Assembly (NCBI GenBank): GCA_023301745.1 | Contig: JALZVW010000031.1 | Location: 1-52,620 of the forward strand | Direction of reading: 5' to 3' | Length of the DNA: 52,620 nucleotides | Origin: Arenicella sp. | GTDB lineage: Bacteria; Pseudomonadota; Gammaproteobacteria; Arenicellales; Arenicellaceae | In this document: positions 18,925-28,100 of the stretch, piece after piece | Layout of the letters: every line of letters starts with the position of its first letter | Position numbering within the stretch: the stretch's first letter is position 1 | Translations under genes and position numbers: made by a program | The notes under the pieces: generated by a model | Told to the model about the DNA's origin: nothing | Database searches by the model: none | What the model saw: only the letters and a program-made list of their open reading frames with translations

Positions 18925-20218
18925 ACGCCTAAACGCACGTGCCGCCGCCGCCAAGCTTTCATGGCAAATCATAGACAAAGGCCAGTCACTTGATGCCGCA
19001 ATCTCTGATTTTTTCGAAACAAATGACTACTCGCCCCAAGACAGAGGCTTTGTACAAGAGCTTGTTTACGGCGTATGCCGTTGGTACGGAGAGTTAGACG
19101 CCATTGCCGCGACGCTTTTACGATCACCTATTCGCAATAAAGACCGTGTAGTCCATTTTGTTTTGCTGATTGGCCTATATCAGTTGCGTCATATTGACAC
19201 GCCAGAGCATGCCGGCGTTGATGAAACCGTGTCGGCTTGCAAACAACTGGATAAACAATGGGCCAAAAATGTAATTAACGGGTGCCTACGTAACTATCTC
19301 AGGGCGCCCAACGAATTCGAAGAGGATGTCAATAAAATGAGTCATCCCGAATGGATGCAGCATGCTATTGACAATGCCTGGCCACAGCATTCAGAGGCTA
19401 TTTTCGCGGCCAATAACCAACGCCCGCCAATGTGCCTACGAGTCAATACTCGGCAACAGAGTCGTGATGATTATCGACTTCAACTCAAACAAGTTGGCAT
19501 TGATGCTAGTCTCGATGACAACGCCGATGACGGGCTTATCTTAGCGTCGCCCTGTGCGGTTACCTCTCTACCTGGATTTAATGACGGCACATGCTCGGTG
19601 CAGGACACCGCCGCACAAATTAGCGCAGACTTACTCGATGTTCAAATAGGTATGTCGGTGTTAGACGCCTGTGCCGCTCCTGGGGGGAAAACAGCACACA
19701 TTCTTGAGCGATGTGACAATAACGTCGAAATGCATGCGCTCGATATTTCTGAACGCCGTTGTCAGCAGCTATTGTCGACACTCGCTCGCCTAGAGCTGAC
19801 GGCGAATGTCATTACCGCTGATGCCAGTAAAACTCCGAATTGGAAAATACCTAGCGATGGCTACGATCGTATATTGATAGACGCCCCCTGTAGCGGCCTT
19901 GGCGTGATTCGTCGCCACCCAGATATTAAGCATCATCGCCGCCCGAGCGACATCGACGCTCTGGAAGGCATTCAAACGGCGCTCTTAGATAGCCTTTGGG
20001 CTCAACTAAAGCCCGGTGGCGTCATGCTTTACATGACTTGCTCGGTACTGCCTCGTGAAAATGAACACCAAATCGAACAGTTTGTTGCGCGAACAAACGA
20101 TGCTATGCTCGATGATATACAGCACCCGAGTGCTTTGACTCTTAATTATGGCGCCCAAACATTGCCGGGCGTCCATGGCATGGACGGTTTTTACTATTGC
20201 GTATTGCGAAAACAATAA
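18917..20218 (+). CDS. rsmB: 16S rRNA cytosine-967 C5-methyltransferase
   Basis: A 433-residue RsmB (Sun/Fmu). The N-terminal NusB-like domain (about 1-145, AKLSWQIIDKGQSLD, RGFVQELVYGVCRW) binds RNA. The C-terminal SAM-dependent domain carries VLDACAAPGGKTAHI (SAM site), IDAPCSGLGVIRRHPDIK (motif IV Cys) and YMTCSVLPREN (catalytic motif VI Cys). GGAG precedes the ATG inside the end of fmt. The gene end overlaps the proposed start of the next gene. Confidence 0.96.
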   Translation: MAKRLNARAAAAKLSWQIIDKGQSLDAAISDFFETNDYSPQDRGFVQELVYGVCRWYGELDAIAATLLRSPIRNKDRVVHFVLLIGLYQLRHIDTPEHAGVDETVSACKQLDKQWAKNVINGCLRNYLRAPNEFEEDVNKMSHPEWMQHAIDNAWPQHSEAIFAANNQRPPMCLRVNTRQQSRDDYRLQLKQVGIDASLDDNADDGLILASPCAVTSLPGFNDGTCSVQDTAAQISADLLDVQIGMSVLDACAAPGGKTAHILERCDNNVEMHALDISERRCQQLLSTLARLELTANVITADASKTPNWKIPSDGYDRILIDAPCSGLGVIRRHPDIKHHRRPSDIDALEGIQTALLDSLWAQLKPGGVMLYMTCSVLPRENEHQIEQFVARTNDAMLDDIQHPSALTLNYGAQTLPGVHGMDGFYYCVLRKQ

Positions 20219-20817
20219 ACACCCAGCCCGTTAGACAAACAAGCACTGAGTCTGGGTGTGGGTCTGAGTGCGCGTTATCAACTCAGGCATTCGTCGCGCA
20301 AAAAACAAAGTGGTACGCGATCACTCTTTTAAGCGCTATTTTGTTGCTGGCAAACCCTGCAGCATCCGCTCAAAGTATCACGTATGACGCTGGCGGGCTA
20401 AAAATAGAACTATCAGAAGACGTGCGAGCTGCAATCGACAGTGGCGTTTCTTTGACGTTTGAAAGTCAATTCTCGCATACGAAACGATTCTTTTTTTTTC
20501 AATGGCGCACTGAAGTGGTTCAACATAACTTTGTTGTCACGCGCCACACTTTATCGAATCGGTATCTTGTGCACGAAAACAATAAACCAGCTCCTCATAT
20601 TTTCACCTCGATGCGCGAAACGATGGCATTTATTAGTGAATCAGCTCTGGATCGCTTCGCTAAATATCATTGGCAACAACCACATGCTGCCGATGAACAT
20701 CAGATAAGATTGCGTTTAAGCAAAACTAAACTCCCTGGGCCGATGCGCTTAACCGCCTTCATCGCCGCCGATTGGGACCTAGACTCTGGCTGGAGCTCAT
20801 GGCACTCAGATCAATAA
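20197..20817 (+). CDS. DUF4390 family exported protein
   Basis: Up to 206 residues. The core matches the DUF4390 family by position (between rsmB and ntrY in many gammaproteobacteria) and features such as GLKIELSEDVRAAIDSGVSLTFE and RYLVHENN. A hydrophobic segment (about 40-58) ending in PAASAQS looks like a signal peptide. The start is uncertain: the frame has no ATG before the signal segment, so TTG at 20197 (overlapping rsmB) is used here. The function of the family is unknown; conserved linkage suggests a link to the NtrY sensor that follows. A run of nine T (20491-20499, coding FFFF) is a possible slippage point. Confidence 0.8.
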   Translation: MRIAKTINTQPVRQTSTESGCGSECALSTQAFVAQKTKWYAITLLSAILLLANPAASAQSITYDAGGLKIELSEDVRAAIDSGVSLTFESQFSHTKRFFFFQWRTEVVQHNFVVTRHTLSNRYLVHENNKPAPHIFTSMRETMAFISESALDRFAKYHWQQPHAADEHQIRLRLSKTKLPGPMRLTAFIAADWDLDSGWSSWHSDQ

Positions 20818-23141
20818 TAAAAAAAATATCATCGCCACTCCCGGTGATTTCGGTTTGCACCGGCCTACTCTTTGCTCTGACCTACCTGATCATCAGATCG
20901 CTTAGCGATGATGCTTCTGGTGAATTACAACTGTGGATCACCATCATCGGCAGTCTGGGTATTGCCGTACTGATATTCTTTCTGATCAGCAACGGCTACA
21001 CACTATTCGCACAATATCGGCGCAACGAAATCGGATCGAAGCTAACCGTTAAAATGGTCGTTATATTTTTTTTTCTCACTGTCATTCCTTTTTCGCTAAT
21101 CTATTTCTTCTCGATTCAATTTCTAAATAAAGGGGTCGACAGCTGGTTTGATGTACGCATTGAAAAAACAGTGAAAGACTCCTTATTATTGAGTCAGTCA
21201 GCGCTTGAAGGCATCAAAGAAGAAGTGATTACCGACGTTGAAGAAATCGCCAATAATATTAGCATTAGATTAGAATTAAACAGACTAAAGTTAAATCGCC
21301 CGCTGAGCACAAAAGACCTGGTCGATATTTTAAAAGATCAACGGCGGATCAATGACTACAACGAACTATCGCTGTACAACGACGATGGCCGAATAGTTGC
21401 CTTTTCTATTGTCGATGATGCCAGCATTTTGCCCGACATTCCTGGCGATGAGGTTTTTACAGAGTTACGTTTAAATCAGATTTACAATAGAAAGTTAGAC
21501 CAACCCTATAGCTACACATTGCTAGAACCCATTTCCGAGACCATGCAACAACTGCGAGTGGCGACATTCATTCGTGACAAGCAGTTTGGTCAGTTCTACT
21601 GCCTGCAAGCAATTAAGTTACTGCCTTTGCGTTACGCCAATTTAGCCAGTAGCGTCGAAAGCGCAAACAATCAATATGCTCAAATGGTGTTTGCTCGCGG
21701 CCCATTAAAATTCAGCTTAATCGTAACCTTGAGCCTAATTTCCTTAGCGAGTCTGCTGTTTTCAATCCTCACGGCCGTATATTTGTCTCGCCGACTCGTT
21801 GCGCCTATTTCAAACTTAGCATCAGGCACACAGAAAATTGCCGAAGGTAATTACGGTTCTCATTTACCCGTTACGAGCTCCGATGAACTTGGTATTTTGA
21901 CCAAGTCTTTCAATAATATGAGCAGCAAGATCAGTGAGGCACAACAAATAGCGCTTGCTAGTCAAACCGAAACAGAACAACAAAAAGGGTACCTTGAAGC
22001 GGTGCTTACTAATTTGTCGTCTGGTGTATTTTCTTTTGATGAGAATACATGCTTACAAATATGTAATAGCGCGGCGACTGAAATTTTAGGTTTAGAGCAA
22101 GGTTCGCTGTTAGAGAAATCAGCCGACCAACTGTGTGAACAAGACCATCATGCCCAACAATTTTTCGAGTTAATCAATGCCGGAATTAAATCAAAGCAGA
22201 ATAATTGGCAAGATGAAATCACCTTGCTTGGTACTCATGGGCGCCAAATGTTGATTGTTAGAGGCTCTGTATTACAAATTAACAATGATCTATTTGACGC
22301 GGCTGGCGAAGCCGTAAAACCACTCGAAAATCACGTGGTTGTGTTCGATGACGTCACGAATCTCATTCAAGCTCAGCGTGATGCCGCTTGGGGCGAGGTC
22401 GCACGAAGGCTCGCTCACGAGATCAAAAACCCGCTAACACCTATCCAGCTATCGGCAGAACGCATCAAACTAAAACTGTACGACAAGGTAGATGGGGAAC
22501 TTCAAGAAACACTCGAGCGCAGCACTCGCACCATCGTTCAACAAGTTGAGTCAATGAAAGAAATGGTCAACGCCTTTTCAAGCTATGCCCAACCGGTTAG
22601 AGCTAAGCTCGCCCCGCTCAATGTGAACCAGCTAATAAGAGATGTTGTTGAACTTCATACATCTCATCTAAATAAAATAGAACTGCGTTTAGAGCTTCAC
22701 TCAGACTTGCCAACAATTAAGGCAAACGCGTCAGCCATGCGACAAGTGTTGAACAACCTCGTGATCAATGCGAGTCATGCTCTAGAAGAGACAGAAAAAC
22801 CGACCATTACAGTCCGCACAGACATGGCGGCTAAAGTGACTGGCGAATACATCGATTTGGTCGTTGAGGATAATGGTTCTGGCATTCCTGAAGACATACG
22901 CGAGTCTTTATTCGATCCATACGTGAGCTCGAAAGCGAAGGGTTCTGGTTTAGGCTTAGCCATCGTAAAACGCATTGTCGAAGAGCACAGCGGCTCTGTT
23001 TGGACCCGTAAAGGCTCACAAGGAGGCACAGCAATGCATCTAAGGCTGCCGATCAACGCGATGCAAACCTATCGTGGCAATCGCCGTCAAAATAGTTTAC
23101 ATTCGAGCGATTCTGATGACATCGACCAAGTTATTAAGTAG
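20799..23141 (+). CDS. ntrY: NtrY-like membrane sensor histidine kinase
   Basis: About 780 residues. Hydrophobic helices near residues 10-30, 40-60 and 80-105 precede a periplasmic sensor region (about 110-290). Another membrane helix (near 310-335) leads into a HAMP domain (RRLVAPISNLASGTQKIAEGNYG), a PAS domain, a HisKA domain with phospho-acceptor His in RRLAHEIKNPLTPIQ, and a HATPase domain with N-box NNLVINASHAL, DNGSGIP and GSGLGLAIVKRIV. ATG at 20799 overlaps the DUF4390 stop by 19 bases; GGAG is rather close to it. A TTG at 20772 is possible. It forms a pair with the downstream NtrX-like regulator and probably responds to an envelope or nitrogen/redox cue, which the sequence does not reveal. 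Confidence 0.92.
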   Translation: MALRSIIKKISSPLPVISVCTGLLFALTYLIIRSLSDDASGELQLWITIIGSLGIAVLIFFLISNGYTLFAQYRRNEIGSKLTVKMVVIFFFLTVIPFSLIYFFSIQFLNKGVDSWFDVRIEKTVKDSLLLSQSALEGIKEEVITDVEEIANNISIRLELNRLKLNRPLSTKDLVDILKDQRRINDYNELSLYNDDGRIVAFSIVDDASILPDIPGDEVFTELRLNQIYNRKLDQPYSYTLLEPISETMQQLRVATFIRDKQFGQFYCLQAIKLLPLRYANLASSVESANNQYAQMVFARGPLKFSLIVTLSLISLASLLFSILTAVYLSRRLVAPISNLASGTQKIAEGNYGSHLPVTSSDELGILTKSFNNMSSKISEAQQIALASQTETEQQKGYLEAVLTNLSSGVFSFDENTCLQICNSAATEILGLEQGSLLEKSADQLCEQDHHAQQFFELINAGIKSKQNNWQDEITLLGTHGRQMLIVRGSVLQINNDLFDAAGEAVKPLENHVVVFDDVTNLIQAQRDAAWGEVARRLAHEIKNPLTPIQLSAERIKLKLYDKVDGELQETLERSTRTIVQQVESMKEMVNAFSSYAQPVRAKLAPLNVNQLIRDVVELHTSHLNKIELRLELHSDLPTIKANASAMRQVLNNLVINASHALEETEKPTITVRTDMAAKVTGEYIDLVVEDNGSGIPEDIRESLFDPYVSSKAKGSGLGLAIVKRIVEEHSGSVWTRKGSQGGTAMHLRLPINAMQTYRGNRRQNSLHSSDSDDIDQVIK

Positions 23142-23247
23142 TTTAGTGTTAAAGAAAACTAAACATTCGAAACATTAATCAAAAGTGCCCATTCTAAGAA
23201 TGCCTCAATTCAGTTCAAAAGCACGCCTTTCCTAAGCGAATAAATAG

Positions 23248-24624
23248 ATGAATACTGATCGCCAACATATATTAGTCGTCGATGATGAACCCGATATTCG
23301 CAATATTTTGCAAGACATATTGCAGGACGAAGGTTATAGCGTCAGCGTTGCTGAAAATGCCGACCAAGCACGAGTTCGGTTCAGAGAAGATCAACCCAAT
23401 TTAGTATTGTTGGATATCTGGATGCCCAAAGAAGACGGCATTTCAGTGCTCAAAGACTGGGTTGAAAACCAGGTATTATCCGATACGCCTGTGGTGATGA
23501 TCTCAGGCCATGGCACCGTAGAAAATGCAGTCGAGGCTGTAAAACTTGGGGCCTACGACTTTTTAGAAAAACCGTTGTCGACCGGCAAGCTTCTATTGAG
23601 TGTTGAACGAGGCTTAGAAAATGCATCACTTCGTCGAGAAAACAAACAACTAAAATCTCGGTTAAAGTATAACTCTCCGATGATTTCTAATAGCGACTCT
23701 AGCCGTGAGTTATTGCGTCACATCCAATTGCTAGGCCCTACAGACAGCTGGGTCTTCATTACCGGTGAGTCAGGTACTGGCAAACACTTAGTCGCTCAAA
23801 AAGTACACGAAAACAGCCCTCGTTCAACGGCTTCATTTGTAGAGCTTAACTTAGCCGCCATGCCTAGCGAAGGTGTGGCACAAGCGCTATTCGGAAGCGA
23901 AATCGACGGAAAACTCGTTCTCGGGCGCTTTGAAGAAGCAAAAGGCGGCACCTTATTTATCAATGAGGTGCTAGGGCTTAATTTAGAAACCCAAAACATG
24001 CTATTGAGTGCGCTCCAAGAACGTCAATTTCTGCGTTTAGGTGGCAGTGAATATATAGAACTGGATGTTCGCGTCATTGTTACCACTAGCGGAAACCCGC
24101 AAAAAGCAGTTAACGAAGGCAATTTTAGCGAAGATCTATATTATCGACTGAACGTCATTCCAATCCAAGTTCCAGCTCTTCGCCAACGCCGAAAGGATTT
24201 GCCAGAGCTAATTGAGTTGTTCATTGAAGATGTCGCCAGCAAAAATCAGCTAGAGGTTCCCGAGCTCACTGGTGAGGCCATGACCACTTTAATCGAATAT
24301 AAATGGCCTGGAAATGTTCGCCAGCTGCAAAATGTAATTCAGCGCTTATTAGTACTCAATAGCGGCGACAAAATAGATATAGACTCGATTAAGTCAGCTC
24401 TGGGCGGCGATTTAGATATGCGTCAAAAATCAGCGCAGCTACCCGATTACTTCGAAGGTGATATGCGCCAGGCAAAAGAAGAATTCGAACGCGCCTACTT
24501 GAGTCATCATCTCGAAACAGTTGGCGGAAACGTTAGCCAATTAGCGAAAAAAGTGGGTCTGGAGCGAACTCATTTGTATCGAAAGCTCAAAAGCTTGGAC
24601 CTTAACGCGCGTGACGCCAAGTAA
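23248..24624 (+). CDS. ntrX: NtrX-like response regulator with degenerate sigma54 AAA+ domain
   Basis: 458 residues: a receiver domain (1-120, phospho-acceptor Asp56 in LVLLDIWMP, Lys108 in FLEKPLS), an AAA+ domain (about 145-370) and a Fis-type helix-turn-helix (NVSQLAKKVGLERTHLYRKLK). Walker A is intact (GESGTGK, 173-179). The GAFTGA loop that touches sigma54 is missing: after ALFG the sequence is SEIDGKLVLGRFEEAKGGTLF, and Walker B reads FINE instead of FLDE. DLYYRLN with the likely arginine finger is kept. So it probably cannot remodel sigma54 holoenzyme and may act as a sigma70-type regulator. Partner kinase is the NtrY upstream. Confidence 0.92.
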   Translation: MNTDRQHILVVDDEPDIRNILQDILQDEGYSVSVAENADQARVRFREDQPNLVLLDIWMPKEDGISVLKDWVENQVLSDTPVVMISGHGTVENAVEAVKLGAYDFLEKPLSTGKLLLSVERGLENASLRRENKQLKSRLKYNSPMISNSDSSRELLRHIQLLGPTDSWVFITGESGTGKHLVAQKVHENSPRSTASFVELNLAAMPSEGVAQALFGSEIDGKLVLGRFEEAKGGTLFINEVLGLNLETQNMLLSALQERQFLRLGGSEYIELDVRVIVTTSGNPQKAVNEGNFSEDLYYRLNVIPIQVPALRQRRKDLPELIELFIEDVASKNQLEVPELTGEAMTTLIEYKWPGNVRQLQNVIQRLLVLNSGDKIDIDSIKSALGGDLDMRQKSAQLPDYFEGDMRQAKEEFERAYLSHHLETVGGNVSQLAKKVGLERTHLYRKLKSLDLNARDAK

Positions 24625-24657
24625 CGGCGCTACTTAGGCTTACATAGTGAACGCAAC

Positions 24658-26037
24658 ATGAAAATTCTAATCCTAGGGGCCAGTCAGGTCGGGGTGTCCA
24701 TTGCCGAAGTGTTGGTTGGTGAAGAAAATGATGTCACCATCATCGACGTTAACAGCGACGTGTTACAACAGTTGCAAAATCGTTTGGATATTCGCACAGT
24801 CACGGGCAGTGCCGCTCACCCATCGGTTTTAAGGGCCGCTGGCGCTGAAGATGCCTCACTGATTTTAGCCGTCACCGACAACGACCAGGTCAACTTAGTC
24901 GCATGCCAAATCGCCGAAACTTTTTTTTCCACGCCGACTAAAATTGCGCGCCTACGCTCAAATGAATATTTAAATAACCCCGAATTATTCAGCAGTGAAT
25001 CGGGTTTCCATGTAGATGTTGTCATCTCGCCAGAGAAAATTGTTCGCGATCACATCACTCGTTTAATAGAGTTTCCAGGGGCCTTACAAGTACTCGATTT
25101 CGCTGATGGCTTAGTACAACTAGTCGGCGTTAAGGCGGTCGCCGGGGGCGCTTTAATTAACTGCCCTCTTGAAGAACTCAAAGAGCACATGCCTGGCATT
25201 GAGACCCGTGTAGCCGCTATTTATCGCGATGGTGAGGTCATTACCCCAAAATCCGACACCATCATCAAAGAAGGCGATGAAGTGTTTTTTGTTGCGGCGC
25301 GCGAGCATATTCGAGAAGTCATGAAAGAGATGCGTGGCCAGAGCGATAAGACCAAACGCGTTTTCATCGCTGGAGGCGGCAATATCGGCTTAAATCTAGC
25401 TCGAGAATTAGAACGCAAAGGCTATAGCGTTAAACTTATCGAATTCAATACCGCGAGAGCGGAGCAAATAGCCAAATCAGTACGTAGCACAATTGTGCTC
25501 AACGGCGACGCGGCTGATGCGAACCTTTTACTGCAAGAAAATATCGAAGCGGCCGATGTGTTTTGTGCTGTTACTGAAAAAGACGAAATCAATATTTTGT
25601 CGGCCAATTTAGCCAAACAATTGGGTGCTAAGCGAGTTATGGCGCTGGTAAATAAACCCGCTTACGTCGAACATTTAGAACACCGAGATATCAACGTCAT
25701 CATATCTCCTCGTGTTGCCACCATTGGCAGCGTGTTAGCCCATATTCGACGTGGCGATGTAGTCGCAGTGCACTCATTACGTAGAGGCCGTGCCGAAGCC
25801 ATCGAAGCGATCGCTCACGGTGATGCTAAGTCATCAAAAGTAATTGGTCGTGGCGTTAGAGAGATACCGTTCCCTGAAGGCACAGGCGTTGGTGCAATTG
25901 TTCGCGATCAACAGGTTATTATCCCCAATGTTGACACCATTATTGAACCTGAAGACCATGTAATTATATTCATGGATAACAAGTCGTGCATCGCTGACGT
26001 AGAAGCGCTATTCCAAGTCGCTGTCACCTTCATCTAA
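24658..26037 (+). CDS. trkA: Trk system potassium uptake protein TrkA
   Basis: 459 residues with two RCK units, each an NAD-binding RCK_N (MKILILGASQVGVSIAEVL at 1-19; VFIAGGGNIGLNLAREL near 237) followed by an RCK_C domain. It is the peripheral, nucleotide-sensing subunit that gates the TrkH potassium channel on the inner face of the membrane. The first glycine motif reads GASQVG rather than GAGQVG, a mild change. 29 bases before trkH, so the two are almost certainly one transcript with ntrYX upstream. Confidence 0.96.
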   Translation: MKILILGASQVGVSIAEVLVGEENDVTIIDVNSDVLQQLQNRLDIRTVTGSAAHPSVLRAAGAEDASLILAVTDNDQVNLVACQIAETFFSTPTKIARLRSNEYLNNPELFSSESGFHVDVVISPEKIVRDHITRLIEFPGALQVLDFADGLVQLVGVKAVAGGALINCPLEELKEHMPGIETRVAAIYRDGEVITPKSDTIIKEGDEVFFVAAREHIREVMKEMRGQSDKTKRVFIAGGGNIGLNLARELERKGYSVKLIEFNTARAEQIAKSVRSTIVLNGDAADANLLLQENIEAADVFCAVTEKDEINILSANLAKQLGAKRVMALVNKPAYVEHLEHRDINVIISPRVATIGSVLAHIRRGDVVAVHSLRRGRAEAIEAIAHGDAKSSKVIGRGVREIPFPEGTGVGAIVRDQQVIIPNVDTIIEPEDHVIIFMDNKSCIADVEALFQVAVTFI

Positions 26038-26066
26038 TGCAAACCCCTTAGTGACGGTTACCTACT

Positions 26067-27521
26067 ATGCATTATAAAACCGTTTTAAAAATTCTAGGTG
26101 TACTACTGATTATCTTCAGTGTTACGCACCTAACGCCACTCTTAGTGTCATTAATCTATGATGATGGCAATAGTTTCCCATTTATGGTGTCTTTTTCAGT
26201 CACCTTGCTTACAGGCTTATTTTTATGGGCGCCCGCTCGGAAAAGTAAACGCGATTTGCGCTACCGAGATGGCTTCCTCGTAGTGGTTTTATTCTGGACA
26301 GTGCTTGCAACCTTTGGAGCGCTGCCTTTTTTATTCTCGAGTCACCATTCCTTGAGTGTGACCGATGCATTTTTCGAATCGATGTCTGGCTTAACGACGA
26401 CCGGTGCCACCATTCTCACCGACCTCGATTCTCTACCCCACTCTACACTCTATTACCGCCAGCAACTTCAATGGTTAGGTGGTATGGGCATTGTTGTATT
26501 AGCCGTCGCGATCATGCCTATGCTCGGAATTGGCGGCATGCAGCTTTATCGCGCCGAAACACCAGGGCCAATGAAGGACAGTAAATTAACCCCACGGATA
26601 ACCGAAAGCGCTAAAGCCCTTTGGTATATCTATCTAGGTTTAACGGTACTGTGCATAGTGTGCTATTGGATTGCTGGCATGACCTTGTTTGATGCTATTT
26701 GCCATGCTTTTTCAACCGTCGCTATTGGAGGGTTTTCGACCCATGACGCCAGCCTAGGTTTCTTCAATAGCGCCTCCGTCGAAATTGTTGCCATGGTATT
26801 TATGCTAATAGCCTCAGCTAACTTCTCGTTACACTTTCTAGCCTGGAGAAATAAGTCGATCATGCCTTACCTTCGTGATAGCGAGTACCGATTCTTTCTA
26901 TCAGCTCTTGGGGTTACTGCGATAATTGTCGTGGCATCACTTGTGTCACAAGACCTTTATAGCACCAACAGTTTGGCGGCACGCCAAGGTTTGTTTCATT
27001 TAATCTCCGTAGTAACAACAACAGGCTTCACCTCGACTAACGGCTTCGCTTGGTGGCCTGGGGCACTGCCTGTCTTGTTAATCTTATTTAGCTTCATGGG
27101 TGGTTGCGCTGGCTCTACCGCGGGTGGAATGAAGGTTATGCGCATTCAAATGATGTACAAACAAGGCAGTAAAGAAATCGTGCGTCTAGTGCACCCAAAC
27201 GCCATTTTATCGATCAAGACCGGGGGGCAAGTCATTAGTGACCGAGTCATCAGCACTGTAACCGCGTTTTTCTCGATGTATATTTTCAGCTTTGCGCTGA
27301 CAGGTTTCGCCTTAAGTGCAGCAGGCCTAGATTGGATCACCGCATTTTCAGCCGCCGCCGCTTGCTTGAATAATCTCGGCCCAGGTTTAGCTGAAGTGGC
27401 AAACAACTACGCCAACATCAATGACACAGCAAAGTGGATTCTATCGTTTGCCATGCTATTAGGGCGACTTGAGTTATTTACACTATTGGTGCTTTTCACA
27501 ACCACGTTTTGGCGTGACTAA
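26067..27521 (+). CDS. trkH: Trk potassium transporter membrane subunit TrkH
   Basis: A 484-residue polytopic membrane protein with the four pore-loop selectivity-filter regions of the SKT superfamily: SGLTTTGATIL, STVAIGGFST, VVTTTGFTSTNG and NNLGPGLAEV. These line the K+ path; TrkA binds on the cytoplasmic face. Normal length for the family. Its end is followed by a strong terminator, closing the run that starts at def. Confidence 0.96.
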   Translation: MHYKTVLKILGVLLIIFSVTHLTPLLVSLIYDDGNSFPFMVSFSVTLLTGLFLWAPARKSKRDLRYRDGFLVVVLFWTVLATFGALPFLFSSHHSLSVTDAFFESMSGLTTTGATILTDLDSLPHSTLYYRQQLQWLGGMGIVVLAVAIMPMLGIGGMQLYRAETPGPMKDSKLTPRITESAKALWYIYLGLTVLCIVCYWIAGMTLFDAICHAFSTVAIGGFSTHDASLGFFNSASVEIVAMVFMLIASANFSLHFLAWRNKSIMPYLRDSEYRFFLSALGVTAIIVVASLVSQDLYSTNSLAARQGLFHLISVVTTTGFTSTNGFAWWPGALPVLLILFSFMGGCAGSTAGGMKVMRIQMMYKQGSKEIVRLVHPNAILSIKTGGQVISDRVISTVTAFFSMYIFSFALTGFALSAAGLDWITAFSAAAACLNNLGPGLAEVANNYANINDTAKWILSFAMLLGRLELFTLLVLFTTTFWRD

Positions 27522-27546
27522 AATGCTTTTTCAGACACTCCATCAA

Positions 27547-27582
27547 CATTAAAAAAGGCCGCAATAGCGGCCTTTTTTAATG
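27547..27582. terminator. Bidirectional terminator after trkH
   Basis: Two perfect 16-base inverted arms (27547-27562 and 27567-27582; core GGCCGC-aata-GCGGCC) with A and T tracts on either side. It serves trkH on the plus strand and the DUF2853 gene on the minus strand. Confidence 0.9.
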
Positions 27583-27594
27583 AAAGTCGTGAGT

Positions 27595-27936
27595 CTATTT
27601 ATAAACTGACGCTTTACGAAAATGCTTAGTAAGCAAATAATATACAACCGCGCGGTATTTATTGCGGTTTGATTTTCCATAGATCTTGATCACTTCTTGG
27701 ATTCCCTCATCGAGTTTCGGTGAGTCTTTCAGGCCAAGCTTCTTAATCAAGAAATTTTTCTTTACTCGATCAAGCTCCTTTGGGTCACCACCCGACACCG
27801 TAGAGGCATCCGCATTATAAATTGAAGGGCCGCAACCAATGGTTACCGCTGTCAACAATTTCATATCAGGTTTCATCTCACACTTCTTTTCTAAATCACC
27901 GGCATACTTGGCAATTAAATCATCGCGCTTGCTCAT
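27595..27936 (-). CDS. DUF2853 family small protein
   Basis: A 113-residue cytoplasmic protein recognised as DUF2853 from MSKRDDLIAKYAGDLEKK, VTIGCGPSIYNADASTVSGG and the C-terminal KYRAVVYYLLTKHF. It is highly charged and mostly helical, with no signal or membrane segment. GGGAGATGAGT lies before the ATG. The biological role of the family is not known. It stands alone between the trkH terminator and an acyltransferase gene. Confidence 0.87.
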   Translation of the reverse strand: MSKRDDLIAKYAGDLEKKCEMKPDMKLLTAVTIGCGPSIYNADASTVSGGDPKELDRVKKNFLIKKLGLKDSPKLDEGIQEVIKIYGKSNRNKYRAVVYYLLTKHFRKASVYK

Positions 27937-28100
27937 TACTCATCTCCCAAAATTGGTAGTTAGGGTTAATTATAAATTGTCTAACTCGACTGAGGAAACA
28001 ACTTCTTAAATCCCCAAATTCAAGTCGTGAAACACTGCACACCATCACAGTGCATTTGACAGTACCGTAAGCCCTTTTAAATTAAAAGAGTAATACAGAT

